DNA from: CALHVX01 sp039198065
GTDB lineage: Bacteria; Pseudomonadota; Gammaproteobacteria; Pseudomonadales; Azotimanducaceae
Length of the DNA stretch: 64,000 nt
Assembly: GCA_039198065.1 (NCBI GenBank)
Contig: JBCCTU010000004.1
Span: 62,001-126,000, forward strand
Reading direction: 5' to 3'
Under the pieces are notes generated by a model. That model was given only the letters and a program-made list of their open reading frames with translations, did no database searches and was not told where the DNA came from. The first letter of the stretch is position 1. Every line of letters starts with the position of its first letter. Position numbers and translations under genes: made by a program. Below, piece by piece: positions 1 through 8,039 of the stretch.

Positions 1-231
1 GGCCCAGGGTCGTGTTTCGAAGTTCAATCGGCGCGCCTGCTCGACCAGCATTCGCAGCGACCAGGCGCTGGATCCCGCATTCGATTGCAGCGATAGCCGG
101 ATACTCTTTTCAGCGCGACCGTGGTAGCACGACACCATGGCCAGGCAGGTTTCGGCGCAGTCGGTCGCCCCATGCTGAAGAAAGACTGGCAGGCTTCGCC
201 GGCGATGACGGATGAGAAAGGAGCAACGCAT
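1..231 (-). CDS. C39 peptidase-type ABC exporter, 5' end (partial)
   Basis: Runs off the left edge; only the first 77 codons are visible. The N-terminal residues match the peptidase C39 domain of bacteriocin/double-glycine-leader exporters. A Gln lies six residues before the presumed catalytic Cys (Q-H-G-A-T-D-C), followed by E-T-C-L-A-M-V and the YHGR segment, then a stretch ending in a LVEQARRLNFETR-like helix that resembles the 'aA.~lGf~tra' region of the family. Such proteins normally continue with a transmembrane ABC domain and an ATPase (about 700 residues in all), cleaving the leader of a small peptide while exporting it. The gene is divergent from the HlyD-like gene at 248 with only 16 bases between start codons, the usual exporter/adaptor pairing. 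The catalytic His and Asp and the ABC domain are outside the window, so membership is inferred from the N-terminus. ATG at 231 is the first start in frame. Confidence 0.72.
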   Translation of the reverse strand, partial: MRCSFLIRHRRRSLPVFLQHGATDCAETCLAMVSCYHGRAEKSIRLSLQSNAGSSAWSLRMLVEQARRLNFETRPWA

Positions 232-247
232 CCTTAGGTTGTAGCGA

Positions 248-1477
248 ATGGACGATACAACCCCTAGCGATCGCGCCCTGCGCGTTCGTCAGCCCAATGA
301 ACCCTCCGGCGTAAGCACCCAGGATCGGTCACCGGCCACGGTGGCGCACGGCGATCCGCGCTCGAACGTTCGAGGGGCGCTTCGCCGAGACCGGCAGCGC
401 GCGTTCTGGGCGGTCGTGATTGCCGCTCTTGCAGCAATAGCGCTGCTGTTCGGCACACTGGGAGGGAGGACGCTGAGCCTGACGGGTTACTGGGTTCCAA
501 AGCGTCCGCCGGTCGTATTGTACGCGCCGCAGAACGCGTGGCTCGAAACCGCGTTCGTCGAGGTGGGTCAACGTGTCGCCGCAGGTGATCGGCTGATGAC
601 GTTGATGCTGGAGCCTGATGTCGCCTACGCCAGCGCCACCCGGCGTTCCCTGATCGCGCATCAGCAACAGCTGCTTAAGCAAGAGGATCAACGGCTTCGC
701 GAACAGGGGAATCGTATTGCTGAACAGCTACGTCTCACGCGATCGCGCACTCGCGCCTTGCGGGAGCTGGATCTGCAACGTGTGGCGCTGCTTCGGGCTC
801 GGCACGAACAACGCAGTGCCGGCGACCGTCGCCTGCTCGCACTTCCCGAATCGGCGTTGTCGGCGAGCGAGCGCGCCAGTGCCGAAGCGCGGCTTCTTGG
901 CGATGAACTCGCGATTCTCGAAGCTGAGCGTGCGATCGTCAGCTTCGACGGTGCCGAGGCCCGGCGGCGACTCGAATGGCTCGAGAATCAACGATCCGCG
1001 AACGATGCGGCGCGATCGAGGCTCGCCCTGCGTCTGGCGGAGCTCGAGCACACTGGGGTCGTGCAGCGGCGAACCCGTTTTGAGCTGCGATCCCCTGTCG
1101 CCGGTCGAGTCCACGAGTTCGCCCCCGAGCCCGACGGGTATCTGCAGGAGGGGGCGCCGTTGCTCGTGCTTCTGCCTGAGGACAGCGAGGGGCGGGTTCG
1201 CCTGTCCGTACCCGCGGCGAGGGCGGTACGTCTGAGCGTCGGTGACGCGGCCAGTATTCGCTCGTTGGCCAAAGGGGACCGATGGCGCCATCGGTGGTGC
1301 GACGGGCGCGTCAGTCACGTGCGGAGTGCACTCAGCCGGCCTTCCTACGAGCGCGAGATCACGATTGCGGTGAACGACATGGCTTGTTTCCTCGGTAGCG
1401 ACTCACCCGAGACAGGCTACGGAGAGCCGGTGCAGGTGCGCGTTCAACGCGCTGCGGGGCGAGGCTCAGACCGCTGA
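248..1477 (+). CDS. HlyD-family periplasmic adaptor (membrane fusion) protein
   Basis: 409 residues. It has a Pro/Arg-rich cytoplasmic N-terminus of about 50 residues, then a single membrane segment (about 53-71, AFWAVVIAALAAIALLFG). A lipoyl/barrel-sandwich half follows at about 86-120 (V-V-L-Y-A-P ... G-Q-R-V-A-A-G-D). A long Glu/Arg-rich coiled coil spans about 135-275, and the second barrel half starts with F-E-L-R-S-P-V-A-G-R-V near 280. This is the layout of type I secretion adaptors, which link an inner-membrane ABC exporter to a TolC-like outer-membrane channel. The divergent C39-type ABC exporter at 1-231 is the likely partner. Its 3' end overlaps the convergent histidine kinase gene by 12 bases. 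No peptide precursor gene is visible; it may lie left of the window. Confidence 0.8.
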   Translation: MDDTTPSDRALRVRQPNEPSGVSTQDRSPATVAHGDPRSNVRGALRRDRQRAFWAVVIAALAAIALLFGTLGGRTLSLTGYWVPKRPPVVLYAPQNAWLETAFVEVGQRVAAGDRLMTLMLEPDVAYASATRRSLIAHQQQLLKQEDQRLREQGNRIAEQLRLTRSRTRALRELDLQRVALLRARHEQRSAGDRRLLALPESALSASERASAEARLLGDELAILEAERAIVSFDGAEARRRLEWLENQRSANDAARSRLALRLAELEHTGVVQRRTRFELRSPVAGRVHEFAPEPDGYLQEGAPLLVLLPEDSEGRVRLSVPAARAVRLSVGDAASIRSLAKGDRWRHRWCDGRVSHVRSALSRPSYEREITIAVNDMACFLGSDSPETGYGEPVQVRVQRAAGRGSDR

Positions 1478-3610
1478 GGCGCTTGGGTCGATTTCAGCAT
1501 CGGATTCGTGCTCGGCAAGCACGCGGCTAATCTCCTGGAGCAGCACTGGCGCATCGATCGGTTTACTGGCGTAACCGCTCATGCCGAGGCGAAGGAGGCG
1601 TCGTCGGTCTTCGCTCATGGCATCGGCGGTGAGGGCGATGACCGGCATGTCGCGCCAGGGCGCTGTGCTGCTGCGGATGCGCTTTATGGTTTCAATGCCA
1701 TCCATGACCGGCATGTGAACATCAAGTAGGACCAGATCGAACGGCGCCGCTTCGAGATGTTCGAGGGCTTCAAGCCCGTTCGTCGCTTCGCTGAAGGACC
1801 AGCCGAATCGCTTCAAGTGGCCGCGGGCAACGCGGCGGTTGACGATGTTGTCTTCGACCAGCAGGACGCGGAGCGATTCAGGAAGTTTGGGTGTTGCCGC
1901 CGTGGCCGTTTGCTCCGCCAGCCACTCGGTGGGTACCGGTCGACCCTCTACGACGATGGTGAACTCACTGCCCTGCCCAGGTTCACTGTCCACCCGAACT
2001 TCGCCACCCATCAGTTCCACAAGTCGGCGGGTAATGGTCAGCCCCAGGCCGGTGCCGCCGAAGCGCCGGGTAATGGATGAGTCCAGCTGCTCGAACGGCT
2101 GGAAGAGTTTTTCCATGCTTTGCTTGGTCATGCCAAGACCGGTGTCCCGCACGGCAAACTGAAGCTCGTACCGGTCGCCATGCTGTCGTGCATCGATGCG
2201 CACGGTGATGGCCCCGTGCTCGGTGAACTTGATCCCATTGGAAAGCAGGTTTGAAACACACTGCAAGAGTCGATGACCGTCGATGGACAGGTGCTCGGGA
2301 ACGGCGTCGGCCACGGCCAGCTCGAACTTGAGACCCTTGTCGAGCGCGATGGGTCGCCAGAGGCTTTCAATCTGACTGCTCAAGTCCGCGATACGAGTTG
2401 GTTCTGGTGCGATTTCAAGTTTGCCAGCCTCAACCTTGGACAGATCGATGACGTCGTTGAGAACTGACATGAGGTTGCGCCCCGCCGACAGAATGGTCTG
2501 GGTCTGCTGACGCTGCTCGTCGTTGAGCGGGCTGTCGTTGAGGAACTCAGCCATACCGAGAATGGCGTTCAGCGGTGTCCGAACCTCGTGACTCGTGTTG
2601 GCGAGAAACTCAGACTTCGCCGCGTCGGCTTCTTCGGCGCGCTTTCGCGCGTCCTCAAGCTCTGCGGTGCGCAACCGTACCCGACGCTCGAGGCCTGCGC
2701 TCTGGTCGCGGAGCTGCCGGTTGAGATCCTCCTGTTGCCAGAGGATCGCCTGCAGCAGCGTGGCGCTGGCCAGGAAGATGCACATGAACAGCTGGCATTC
2801 GAGCAGAGCCTGGCTGTCCAGGTTGAGGTTCTGAGACGCCAGCGTCAGCGCGGCGCCCGAAATCAGCATGATCGCGCAGTGCGATTCAAACCGAGCCGGC
2901 CGCATGCTCAGCCAGAACAGCAACGGGGTACACACGATGAGTAGCTTTGCCTGCTCCGAGAGAAAGTCTGTGCTCATGCCGTTCAGGGCGACCATCGCTG
3001 CAATGGCGGCAAATGCGGCAAGCAGTTCTGGCGAACGCAGGCTCTTCCAACTTGGCTTGAGCTGCTGCAGAGAACAGGCGAACAGCATCGGTGCCACGAT
3101 AAGCCCTCCGGTTACGTCGGAGAGGAAGTAGCGGAACAAGAGTTCGTAGGCGACCTCACCCTCAGCGCCGAGCTTCCAAACGATGACGGTGCCGCCGAGC
3201 AGGGCGGCGAGCGCCGCCTGGAGAAACACCAAGGGGCCGATGATCCAAACGCGGTTACGAAGTGCGTTCGCGATACCCTCTTTGAGCTGTGAACGGAACA
3301 GGCCAATGGTGATTACCGCCGCCAGGGTGTTGCCTAGCGAAGCCAGCGTATTGCCACCAGGGACAAACAGTTCTCCATAGAGCCAGTGACCGAGAAAAAT
3401 CGTTGGAAACGCGACCCAGCCGTAGCGCCACGCAAGCCAGAGGGTCACGCCGGAGGCGGGCCAGAGCGCGACCACAAGGTTGTGGCTCATCCCGAGCTCC
3501 GTGGCGTAGCCCGTACAGGCGAAGATCGCCAGACTGCCGAGCGCAAGCTCCGGGAGCTGACGGCGCAGACTTACAGGCTGTTCGACGGACTGGAGCGGAG
3601 CGCGGGGCAT
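1466..3610 (-). CDS. MASE1-domain hybrid sensor histidine kinase
   Basis: About 714 residues from the ATG at 3610 (M-P-R-A-P-L-Q); a longer frame to 3829 exists, but its extra 73 residues look non-coding. Residues about 20-290 form eight or more hydrophobic helices of MASE1 type, with the W-P-A-S-G-V-T-L-W-L motif. A coiled linker leads to a HisKA domain with phospho-acceptor His341 in N-T-S-H-E-V-R-T-P-L-N. The HATPase_c domain shows the N-box (N-L-L-S-N-G-I-K-F-T), G1 (D-T-G-L-G-M) and G2 (G-G-T-G-L-G-L). A C-terminal receiver domain carries L-V-E-D-N and the phospho-acceptor Asp630 in L-L-D-V-H-M-P-V-M-D-G, with a conserved Lys in Y-A-S-K-P-I-D. It is an inner-membrane phosphorelay sensor of unknown signal. 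No cognate regulator lies next to it, so the output must be encoded elsewhere. Confidence 0.92.
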   Translation of the reverse strand: MPRAPLQSVEQPVSLRRQLPELALGSLAIFACTGYATELGMSHNLVVALWPASGVTLWLAWRYGWVAFPTIFLGHWLYGELFVPGGNTLASLGNTLAAVITIGLFRSQLKEGIANALRNRVWIIGPLVFLQAALAALLGGTVIVWKLGAEGEVAYELLFRYFLSDVTGGLIVAPMLFACSLQQLKPSWKSLRSPELLAAFAAIAAMVALNGMSTDFLSEQAKLLIVCTPLLFWLSMRPARFESHCAIMLISGAALTLASQNLNLDSQALLECQLFMCIFLASATLLQAILWQQEDLNRQLRDQSAGLERRVRLRTAELEDARKRAEEADAAKSEFLANTSHEVRTPLNAILGMAEFLNDSPLNDEQRQQTQTILSAGRNLMSVLNDVIDLSKVEAGKLEIAPEPTRIADLSSQIESLWRPIALDKGLKFELAVADAVPEHLSIDGHRLLQCVSNLLSNGIKFTEHGAITVRIDARQHGDRYELQFAVRDTGLGMTKQSMEKLFQPFEQLDSSITRRFGGTGLGLTITRRLVELMGGEVRVDSEPGQGSEFTIVVEGRPVPTEWLAEQTATAATPKLPESLRVLLVEDNIVNRRVARGHLKRFGWSFSEATNGLEALEHLEAAPFDLVLLDVHMPVMDGIETIKRIRSSTAPWRDMPVIALTADAMSEDRRRLLRLGMSGYASKPIDAPVLLQEISRVLAEHESDAEIDPSASAV

Positions 3611-3777
3611 GGTTGGCGGCTGCTCGTGGTTGGTTCCCGGAGTATCAAAGCGATAGCACGCAAAAAGGACGCATGGAAAGTATAGAAAGGGCAGCGGATT
3701 GCGCTGGCATGGCTCCCTTCTGCCTAATCGACGGGTCGGGCAGAATAGGGCGGAGAACGGAAGGCTTTGGCGCGATC

Positions 3778-4185
3778 GTGGTTCGACTTTTAAAGATCTT
3801 GGCGTGGCTCGTCGGCACGTATGTAGCAATCGTTGCAGCGTTTGAAACGCTCATTGGTGTCATGCAGCCGGCTAACGCCAATACTTTGACACTGATTACC
3901 GAGCCCGACACGGCACCCGTGGCTCGGGTGTTGGCTCGCCTGGATGACGGTGGGCAACTCTACGTTGCCGCGAATCACTGGCCGCGGGCCTGGTACCGAG
4001 CGGTGCGTGGGTCGCCGGAAGTTGCGCTTGAGCTCGACGGCGAGGCTGAGCGCCGCTACACGGCTGTGCCCGTGGAGGGCGCTGAGCACGAACGACTGAT
4101 GGCGACCTTCCCGCACAGCATCGGTTTCCGAATCCTGACCGGGTTCCCGCCGCGTCGCTTCCTGCGGCTTGAGCCCACACCCTGA
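3778..4185 (+). CDS. Small nitroreductase/F420-type (DUF385-like) flavin-fold protein
   Basis: About 135 residues from a GTG at 3778, with a GGAAGG stretch about a dozen bases upstream; a longer frame from 3403 is antisense to the kinase and was not used. The N-terminus is a hydrophobic helix (L-A-W-L-V-G-T-Y-V-A-I-V-A-A-F), unusual for the soluble family members. The rest, with L-Y-V-A-A-N-H-W-P-R-A-W-Y-R, then S-P-E-V-A-L-E-L-D-G and Y-T-A-V-P-V-E-G-A-E-H, follows the pattern of deazaflavin-dependent nitroreductases (Ddn/DUF385 split-barrel). These bind F420 or a flavin and reduce or hydrolyse small molecules. Assignment is by pattern recall only and the cofactor is unknown. The gene is 27 bases upstream of a hydrolase gene on the same strand, so the two may be cotranscribed. 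Confidence 0.6.
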   Translation: MVRLLKILAWLVGTYVAIVAAFETLIGVMQPANANTLTLITEPDTAPVARVLARLDDGGQLYVAANHWPRAWYRAVRGSPEVALELDGEAERRYTAVPVEGAEHERLMATFPHSIGFRILTGFPPRRFLRLEPTP

Positions 4186-4212
4186 ACAACTCATCCCTGG
4201 TGGAGAACGACC

Positions 4213-5094
4213 ATGCCTCAAGTGGCTGCAAACGGCCTGAGCTTCGAATACGAAACTTTTGGAAACCCCGCGGATCGTCCGCTGTTGTTGATCATGGGTC
4301 TGGGATCCCAGATGACACGCTGGCAGCCGGGGTTCTGTGACGCACTGGTTCAGCTTGGCCACTACGTTATTCGCTTCGATAACCGCGACGTCGGCCTGTC
4401 GACGCACCTGCACGATGCCGGCATGCCGGATATGGCTGCGGTGACAGCGGCCTTGCTGCAAGGGACTCAGGCGCCGGTACCTTACGGCTTGGACGATATG
4501 GCGGACGATACGGCGGGATTGATTGAAGCGCTCGGTCTCGATGCAGCCCACGTTGTGGGCGTGTCGCTCGGCGGCATGGTCGCGCAAACCCTCGCAATTC
4601 GACACCCGGCGCGGGTGCTGAGTCTGACATCCATCATGTCGTCGACGGGCAACCGCTCGTTACCACCGGCAACACCTGAGGCCATGGCGGCGCTCATGTC
4701 ACCGGCGGCCACAGATCGAGAGGGTGCGGGCACCCGCGCAATCGAAATCTACGAGGTGATTGGGAGCCCCGCCTATCCCGCGGACCCGGAAGAAACGCGG
4801 CAGCGGGCCATGAGCGATTTTGACCGCGCCACGGACCCTGCCGGTGTCGCGCGGCAGATGGCTGCCGCAGCGACCCAGCCTGATCGGCGCGAAGCCTTAG
4901 CCGAGTTAACCGTTCCGGCTCTGATCATTCATGGCAAAGCGGACACGCTGGTGCCCGTGGAAGGTGGAATCGACACCCACGAAGCGCTTCCCGGATCCGA
5001 ACTCCTACTGATTGACGGCATGGGGCACGACTTGCCTGCTGAGCTCTGGCCACAAATCACCGAAGCAATTGCTGCGCGCACGAAGCCGGTGTGA
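4213..5094 (+). CDS. Alpha/beta hydrolase
   Basis: 293 residues. The ATG at 4213 follows a good GGAGA ribosome site. The oxyanion region L-L-L-I-M-G-L-G-S-Q and the nucleophile elbow G-V-S-L-G-G with Ser118 are evident. The acid is probably the Asp in I-I-H-G-K-A-D-T-L-V-P and the catalytic His lies in G-M-G-H-D-L-P near the C-terminus. The sequence R-F-D-N-R-D-V-G-L-S between strands is typical of the haloperoxidase/esterase and lipase-engineered subgroup. There is no signal peptide, so it is cytoplasmic. The natural substrate cannot be inferred; an ester, lactone or C-C bond hydrolase are all possible. It is followed by a 213-base gap with AT-rich stretches. Confidence 0.88.
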   Translation: MPQVAANGLSFEYETFGNPADRPLLLIMGLGSQMTRWQPGFCDALVQLGHYVIRFDNRDVGLSTHLHDAGMPDMAAVTAALLQGTQAPVPYGLDDMADDTAGLIEALGLDAAHVVGVSLGGMVAQTLAIRHPARVLSLTSIMSSTGNRSLPPATPEAMAALMSPAATDREGAGTRAIEIYEVIGSPAYPADPEETRQRAMSDFDRATDPAGVARQMAAAATQPDRREALAELTVPALIIHGKADTLVPVEGGIDTHEALPGSELLLIDGMGHDLPAELWPQITEAIAARTKPV

Positions 5095-5307
5095 GGTGAG
5101 ACGGTTGGGGTTGGCCAAAAGCGTTAACAAGCTGATACACGAAACTCTGTAGGCCGGAGTAAATATAGGAGACATGCACTTAAGCCTTTAACGCGCTGTT
5201 CATCTGCGGTGGCACGACGATTGCTCCCTAAAGTTAGGAGCACATCGGTCGATCTGAAAAAGACGAGGGGATCCCTTTGCGTTTTTTAACTCTGCCTGGA
5301 GAACAGC
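5095..5307. other. Intergenic region before a small lipoprotein gene
   Basis: Noticeably more AT-rich than the flanking genes, with short A/T runs, which suits a promoter for the gene at 5308. I could not find a convincing pair of -35 and -10 boxes at 16-18 base spacing, nor a hairpin with a T-run for the upstream hydrolase gene. A GGAGA just before 5308 decides the start of the next gene. Confidence 0.4.
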
Positions 5308-5694
5308 TTGGACCCGAACCCCGTCAAATCGGCGACCCGCCTGCACACCCGCACGCGCGTTGCCTCGCGCTTCACCTGCTGCGCCCTGCTAACTAGCGCG
5401 CTCGCCCTCTTCGGGTGCGCGTCGCAACCCCAAGAACCCTGCATGACGCTCAACTGCCTGCTTGCCGATGCAGCCAAGCCGCTGGTCGATCAATGCATTG
5501 ATGATCTGTTTCGGCATGACCGGATGTCGCGGCGCGAAAAGAAACGGATCAACCAGACTTATGGGTATCCGTTGACGAGCAACAGCTCGTATCTTGCGAT
5601 CATGGGTTCGGGGGTGAACGTTCCTTCACCCCAGCAGTGGTGTCAGGCGTACGGACAGCGGCTCGCACGCCCGCGTTTTGCCCAGGCCCGCTAG
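5308..5694 (+). CDS. Small Cys-containing lipoprotein, unknown function
   Basis: 128 residues from a TTG start at 5308, chosen because GGAGA lies seven bases upstream and the reading frame then gives a proper lipoprotein signal. A basic N-terminus and a short hydrophobic core end in the lipobox A-L-F-G-C, with the modified Cys near residue 37. The mature part has paired cysteines (P-C-M-T-L-N-C and D-Q-C-I-D-D-L) and a further C in Q-W-C-Q-A-Y-G. Residues just before the Cys cluster suggest a small periplasmic-side domain held by disulfides. I do not recognise the family. It stands alone between the hydrolase and a convergent SDR gene. Confidence 0.65.
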   Translation: MDPNPVKSATRLHTRTRVASRFTCCALLTSALALFGCASQPQEPCMTLNCLLADAAKPLVDQCIDDLFRHDRMSRREKKRINQTYGYPLTSNSSYLAIMGSGVNVPSPQQWCQAYGQRLARPRFAQAR

Positions 5695-5731
5695 CGCAGC
5701 GAGACAGTGCGGTATCGCTGAGACGCCGACG

Positions 5732-6496
5732 TTAGGGCAGCCCCGTCGTCATGCCTCCGTCGACGACCAACTCAGTACCGGTAACGTAGCGGCTTTCATC
5801 GCTTGCCAGATACAGCGCGGCGTTCCCGATATCGGTCGCAGGATCGCCGAGGTAGCCGATGGGAAGCGATGCCGCCAGCGCCTGCTCCAACGCGGCGGGA
5901 TCGTCTGCCCGTTCAAAGATGGGATCCAGGATTGGCGTCTTGATGATGCCCGGATGAATGGAATTGCAGCGAATGCCCCGGTGCGCAGTCTCTAGCGCTA
6001 CCGATTTGGTCAGCAGCCGTACTCCGCCTTTGCTGGCACTGTACGCAGCACCGCCTCGCTGCCCGCGAAGTCCGGTAACAGAGGACAGGTTAATGATCGA
6101 TCCCCGGCTCTGGGGCGTCATCGTGCGAACGGCGTGCTTGCAGCCAAGAAAAACGCCCGTGAGGTTCACATCGAGCACCCGTTGCCATTCGGCCACTGGT
6201 GTTTCTTCTACGGGATGATTGATGAAGATCCCGGCGTTGTTGACCAGCGCGTCTAGGCGTCCTGCGTGCTCGACGATTTCGGCCATGAGCTGTTCCCAGC
6301 TCGCCTCATCGCGGACGTCATGGCTGCGAAACTCACCATCGAGTTCGTGGGCGGTGGCTTCGCCATCGGTGCTGTCGACATCCGTAAGCCAGAGCCGGGC
6401 ACCTTCCTTGGCGAAGCGCTCGGCGATGCCTCGCCCCAGCCCTTTTGCCGCACCGGTGATGAGAACGACTTTGTCCGCTAGGCGTAAGCTACTCAT
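5732..6496 (-). CDS. SDR-family NAD(P)-dependent oxidoreductase
   Basis: 254 residues, the classical short-chain dehydrogenase length. The Rossmann glycine motif is T-G-A-A-K-G-L-G near residue 14. The strand-2 acidic residue in L-T-D-V-D-S favours NAD(H). N-N-A-G is present near residue 86, and the catalytic triad is S (I-I-N-L-S-S), Y and K in Y-S-A-S-K. The C-terminal G-T-E-L-V-V-D-G-G is typical. It should oxidise or reduce an alcohol/ketone in the cytoplasm. Its start overlaps by 8 bases the end of the amidohydrolase gene upstream (6489-7919), so the two are very likely translationally coupled and may act on one substrate. Confidence 0.92.
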   Translation of the reverse strand: MSSLRLADKVVLITGAAKGLGRGIAERFAKEGARLWLTDVDSTDGEATAHELDGEFRSHDVRDEASWEQLMAEIVEHAGRLDALVNNAGIFINHPVEETPVAEWQRVLDVNLTGVFLGCKHAVRTMTPQSRGSIINLSSVTGLRGQRGGAAYSASKGGVRLLTKSVALETAHRGIRCNSIHPGIIKTPILDPIFERADDPAALEQALAASLPIGYLGDPATDIGNAALYLASDESRYVTGTELVVDGGMTTGLP

Positions 6497-7919
6497 CGTT
6501 AACCGCGCCGCGCACGACCCGGCCGTTCAAAATCACGGTTTCGATCCGACGGGTGTTGGTAATGTCTTCAAGCGGGTTGGCACTTAGCACTATGAGATCG
6601 GCCGGGTGTTCGGCAGCCACTCGCCCGGCGCGCGTCTCGGCCCAACCAAAGAAGCGGCTCGGCGCTACCGTGGCAGCGGCGAGCGCCTCGCGCGGAGAAA
6701 GCCCGGCGTCGACGAGTCGTTCCAGCTCAGTGTGCAGGGCGTAACCGGGAATCGATTGGGCGATCGGTGAATCCGTACCGGCGCCAATCGTTGTGCCACG
6801 GCTCGCCAGGGCCTGCGTCAGCGCAAGACTCCAGTCGGCATTGTTCAGTGATACTGGCGTCGCGCGACCAGCGAAGTAGGTTGCCTGGCCAAGCCACCCC
6901 TCCGCCAGCACCGTCGGCAGATCCTCGAGCGCCGTTTGCCAGTCGCTGCGATGCAGTGGTGAGAAGCGGCTAATCGTGTTCAGTCGCAGCGTCGGCACGT
7001 GCACGGTGTTCGCGAACGCGGTCATGACGGCTTCGCAACGGCGACTTGTGACCGTCAGGCCCTCCTGGGCTTTGCGTCGCTGCTCGCGATGCAGCGCGGA
7101 GCGGAGCTTGAAGCCGGCGCCGTTCGGTGTACCGGCGATGGTCTTGCGGCGTTGTGCCAGCAACGCTTCAGCATCTTCACTGCAAGCCAGGTCCAGATTG
7201 CGCAGGTGTTCGAGGGACTGAAGTTCTGGGCCGGCCTTGAGGGCATCGACGGCCAGGGGAATGTGGGCCGCGATCGGCAGGTTTTCCGCTCGAGCTGCCG
7301 CGACCAGGGCGTCGAAGACCGGGTCCTCGACCATTTCGTAGATCTTGATGAAGCTTGCCCCCCGCGCCTTGAGTTCTTTGACTCGAGCCGCTGCACCATC
7401 GGCACTGGCATTCTGCACGCCAATGAGCGGGCGATCGTTGCCGTCGTAGACGACCAGTCGGCCATCGAGCAGCGGTCCACTCCAGTACAGGTGCGGGGTT
7501 GGGACGTCAGCGTTGACCCACCGTTCCACCGCGGGCAAGAGCACTGGGAGTACGCCGCCAGTGTCGCGAACGCTTGTGATGCCGTAATCGAGGAGCAACG
7601 CGGCGAAGTGATCGTTCAGCGCCGGCTCGTAGGTGATGTGGACGTGCATGTCCCAGAGACCGGGGATGAGAAAACGATCGCGACCGTCGATCCTCGGAAC
7701 GGTTGGTGGTAGCGGTGTATCGGCGGCCACCACGGCGGCGATGACGTTGCCCCGGAGCAGTACGGTGCTGGGGGTCCCCGTGCCGTCGAAGGCATCGACC
7801 GGTGTGATGTTTTCGATCGCTAAATCGAAGGGCGGCAGACGTGCGACGGTTGGTTGCTGGCAACCGGCGAATAGCAGCAGGGTACACAGGGCAGCGCACA
7901 AGAATCGAAATGCAGGCAT
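6489..7919 (-). CDS. Amidohydrolase-family lipoprotein
   Basis: 476 residues from ATG 7919, which places a lipoprotein signal (F-L-C-A-A-L-C-T-L-L-L-F-A-G-C) at the very N-terminus with Cys near residue 20; an upstream in-frame start would bury it. The metal-dependent amidohydrolase fold is shown by D-M-H-V-H-I (first metal pair), a Lys in S-F-I-K-I-Y that could be the bridging residue, H in I-A-A-H-I-P and S-L-E-H-L-R, and the final Asp in G-A-G-T-D-S-P. The ending A-D-L-I-V-L-S-A-N-P-L-E-D is the usual imidazolonepropionase/prolidase-like C-terminal barrel. It is probably anchored in the envelope and hydrolyses a cyclic amide, dipeptide or lactone. It is coupled to the downstream SDR gene and divergent from a DUF418 gene. 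Confidence 0.88.
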   Translation of the reverse strand: MPAFRFLCAALCTLLLFAGCQQPTVARLPPFDLAIENITPVDAFDGTGTPSTVLLRGNVIAAVVAADTPLPPTVPRIDGRDRFLIPGLWDMHVHITYEPALNDHFAALLLDYGITSVRDTGGVLPVLLPAVERWVNADVPTPHLYWSGPLLDGRLVVYDGNDRPLIGVQNASADGAAARVKELKARGASFIKIYEMVEDPVFDALVAAARAENLPIAAHIPLAVDALKAGPELQSLEHLRNLDLACSEDAEALLAQRRKTIAGTPNGAGFKLRSALHREQRRKAQEGLTVTSRRCEAVMTAFANTVHVPTLRLNTISRFSPLHRSDWQTALEDLPTVLAEGWLGQATYFAGRATPVSLNNADWSLALTQALASRGTTIGAGTDSPIAQSIPGYALHTELERLVDAGLSPREALAAATVAPSRFFGWAETRAGRVAAEHPADLIVLSANPLEDITNTRRIETVILNGRVVRGAVNDE

Positions 7920-8039
7920 AGGCGGTTGGAGCTCGCAGGTGGTGCAGCCAGTCTGCCACTGTGGGTCCAGGCTCGACAGGGGCAGCGGCAACGATCAGAA
8001 CGGGGGTCGTGGAACCTGCTAGGGTTTGCGGCACCTGCA

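Noticed and set aside
12..215. Plus-strand reading frame at the left edge
   Set aside because: The minus strand gives a clear C39-peptidase N-terminus over the same bases; the plus frame is Arg/Pro-rich with no recognisable pattern.
3403..3777. Long N-terminal extension of the nitroreductase-like protein
   Set aside because: This part is antisense to the N-terminus of the kinase gene and is low-complexity Arg-rich; the GTG at 3778 gives a sensible protein.
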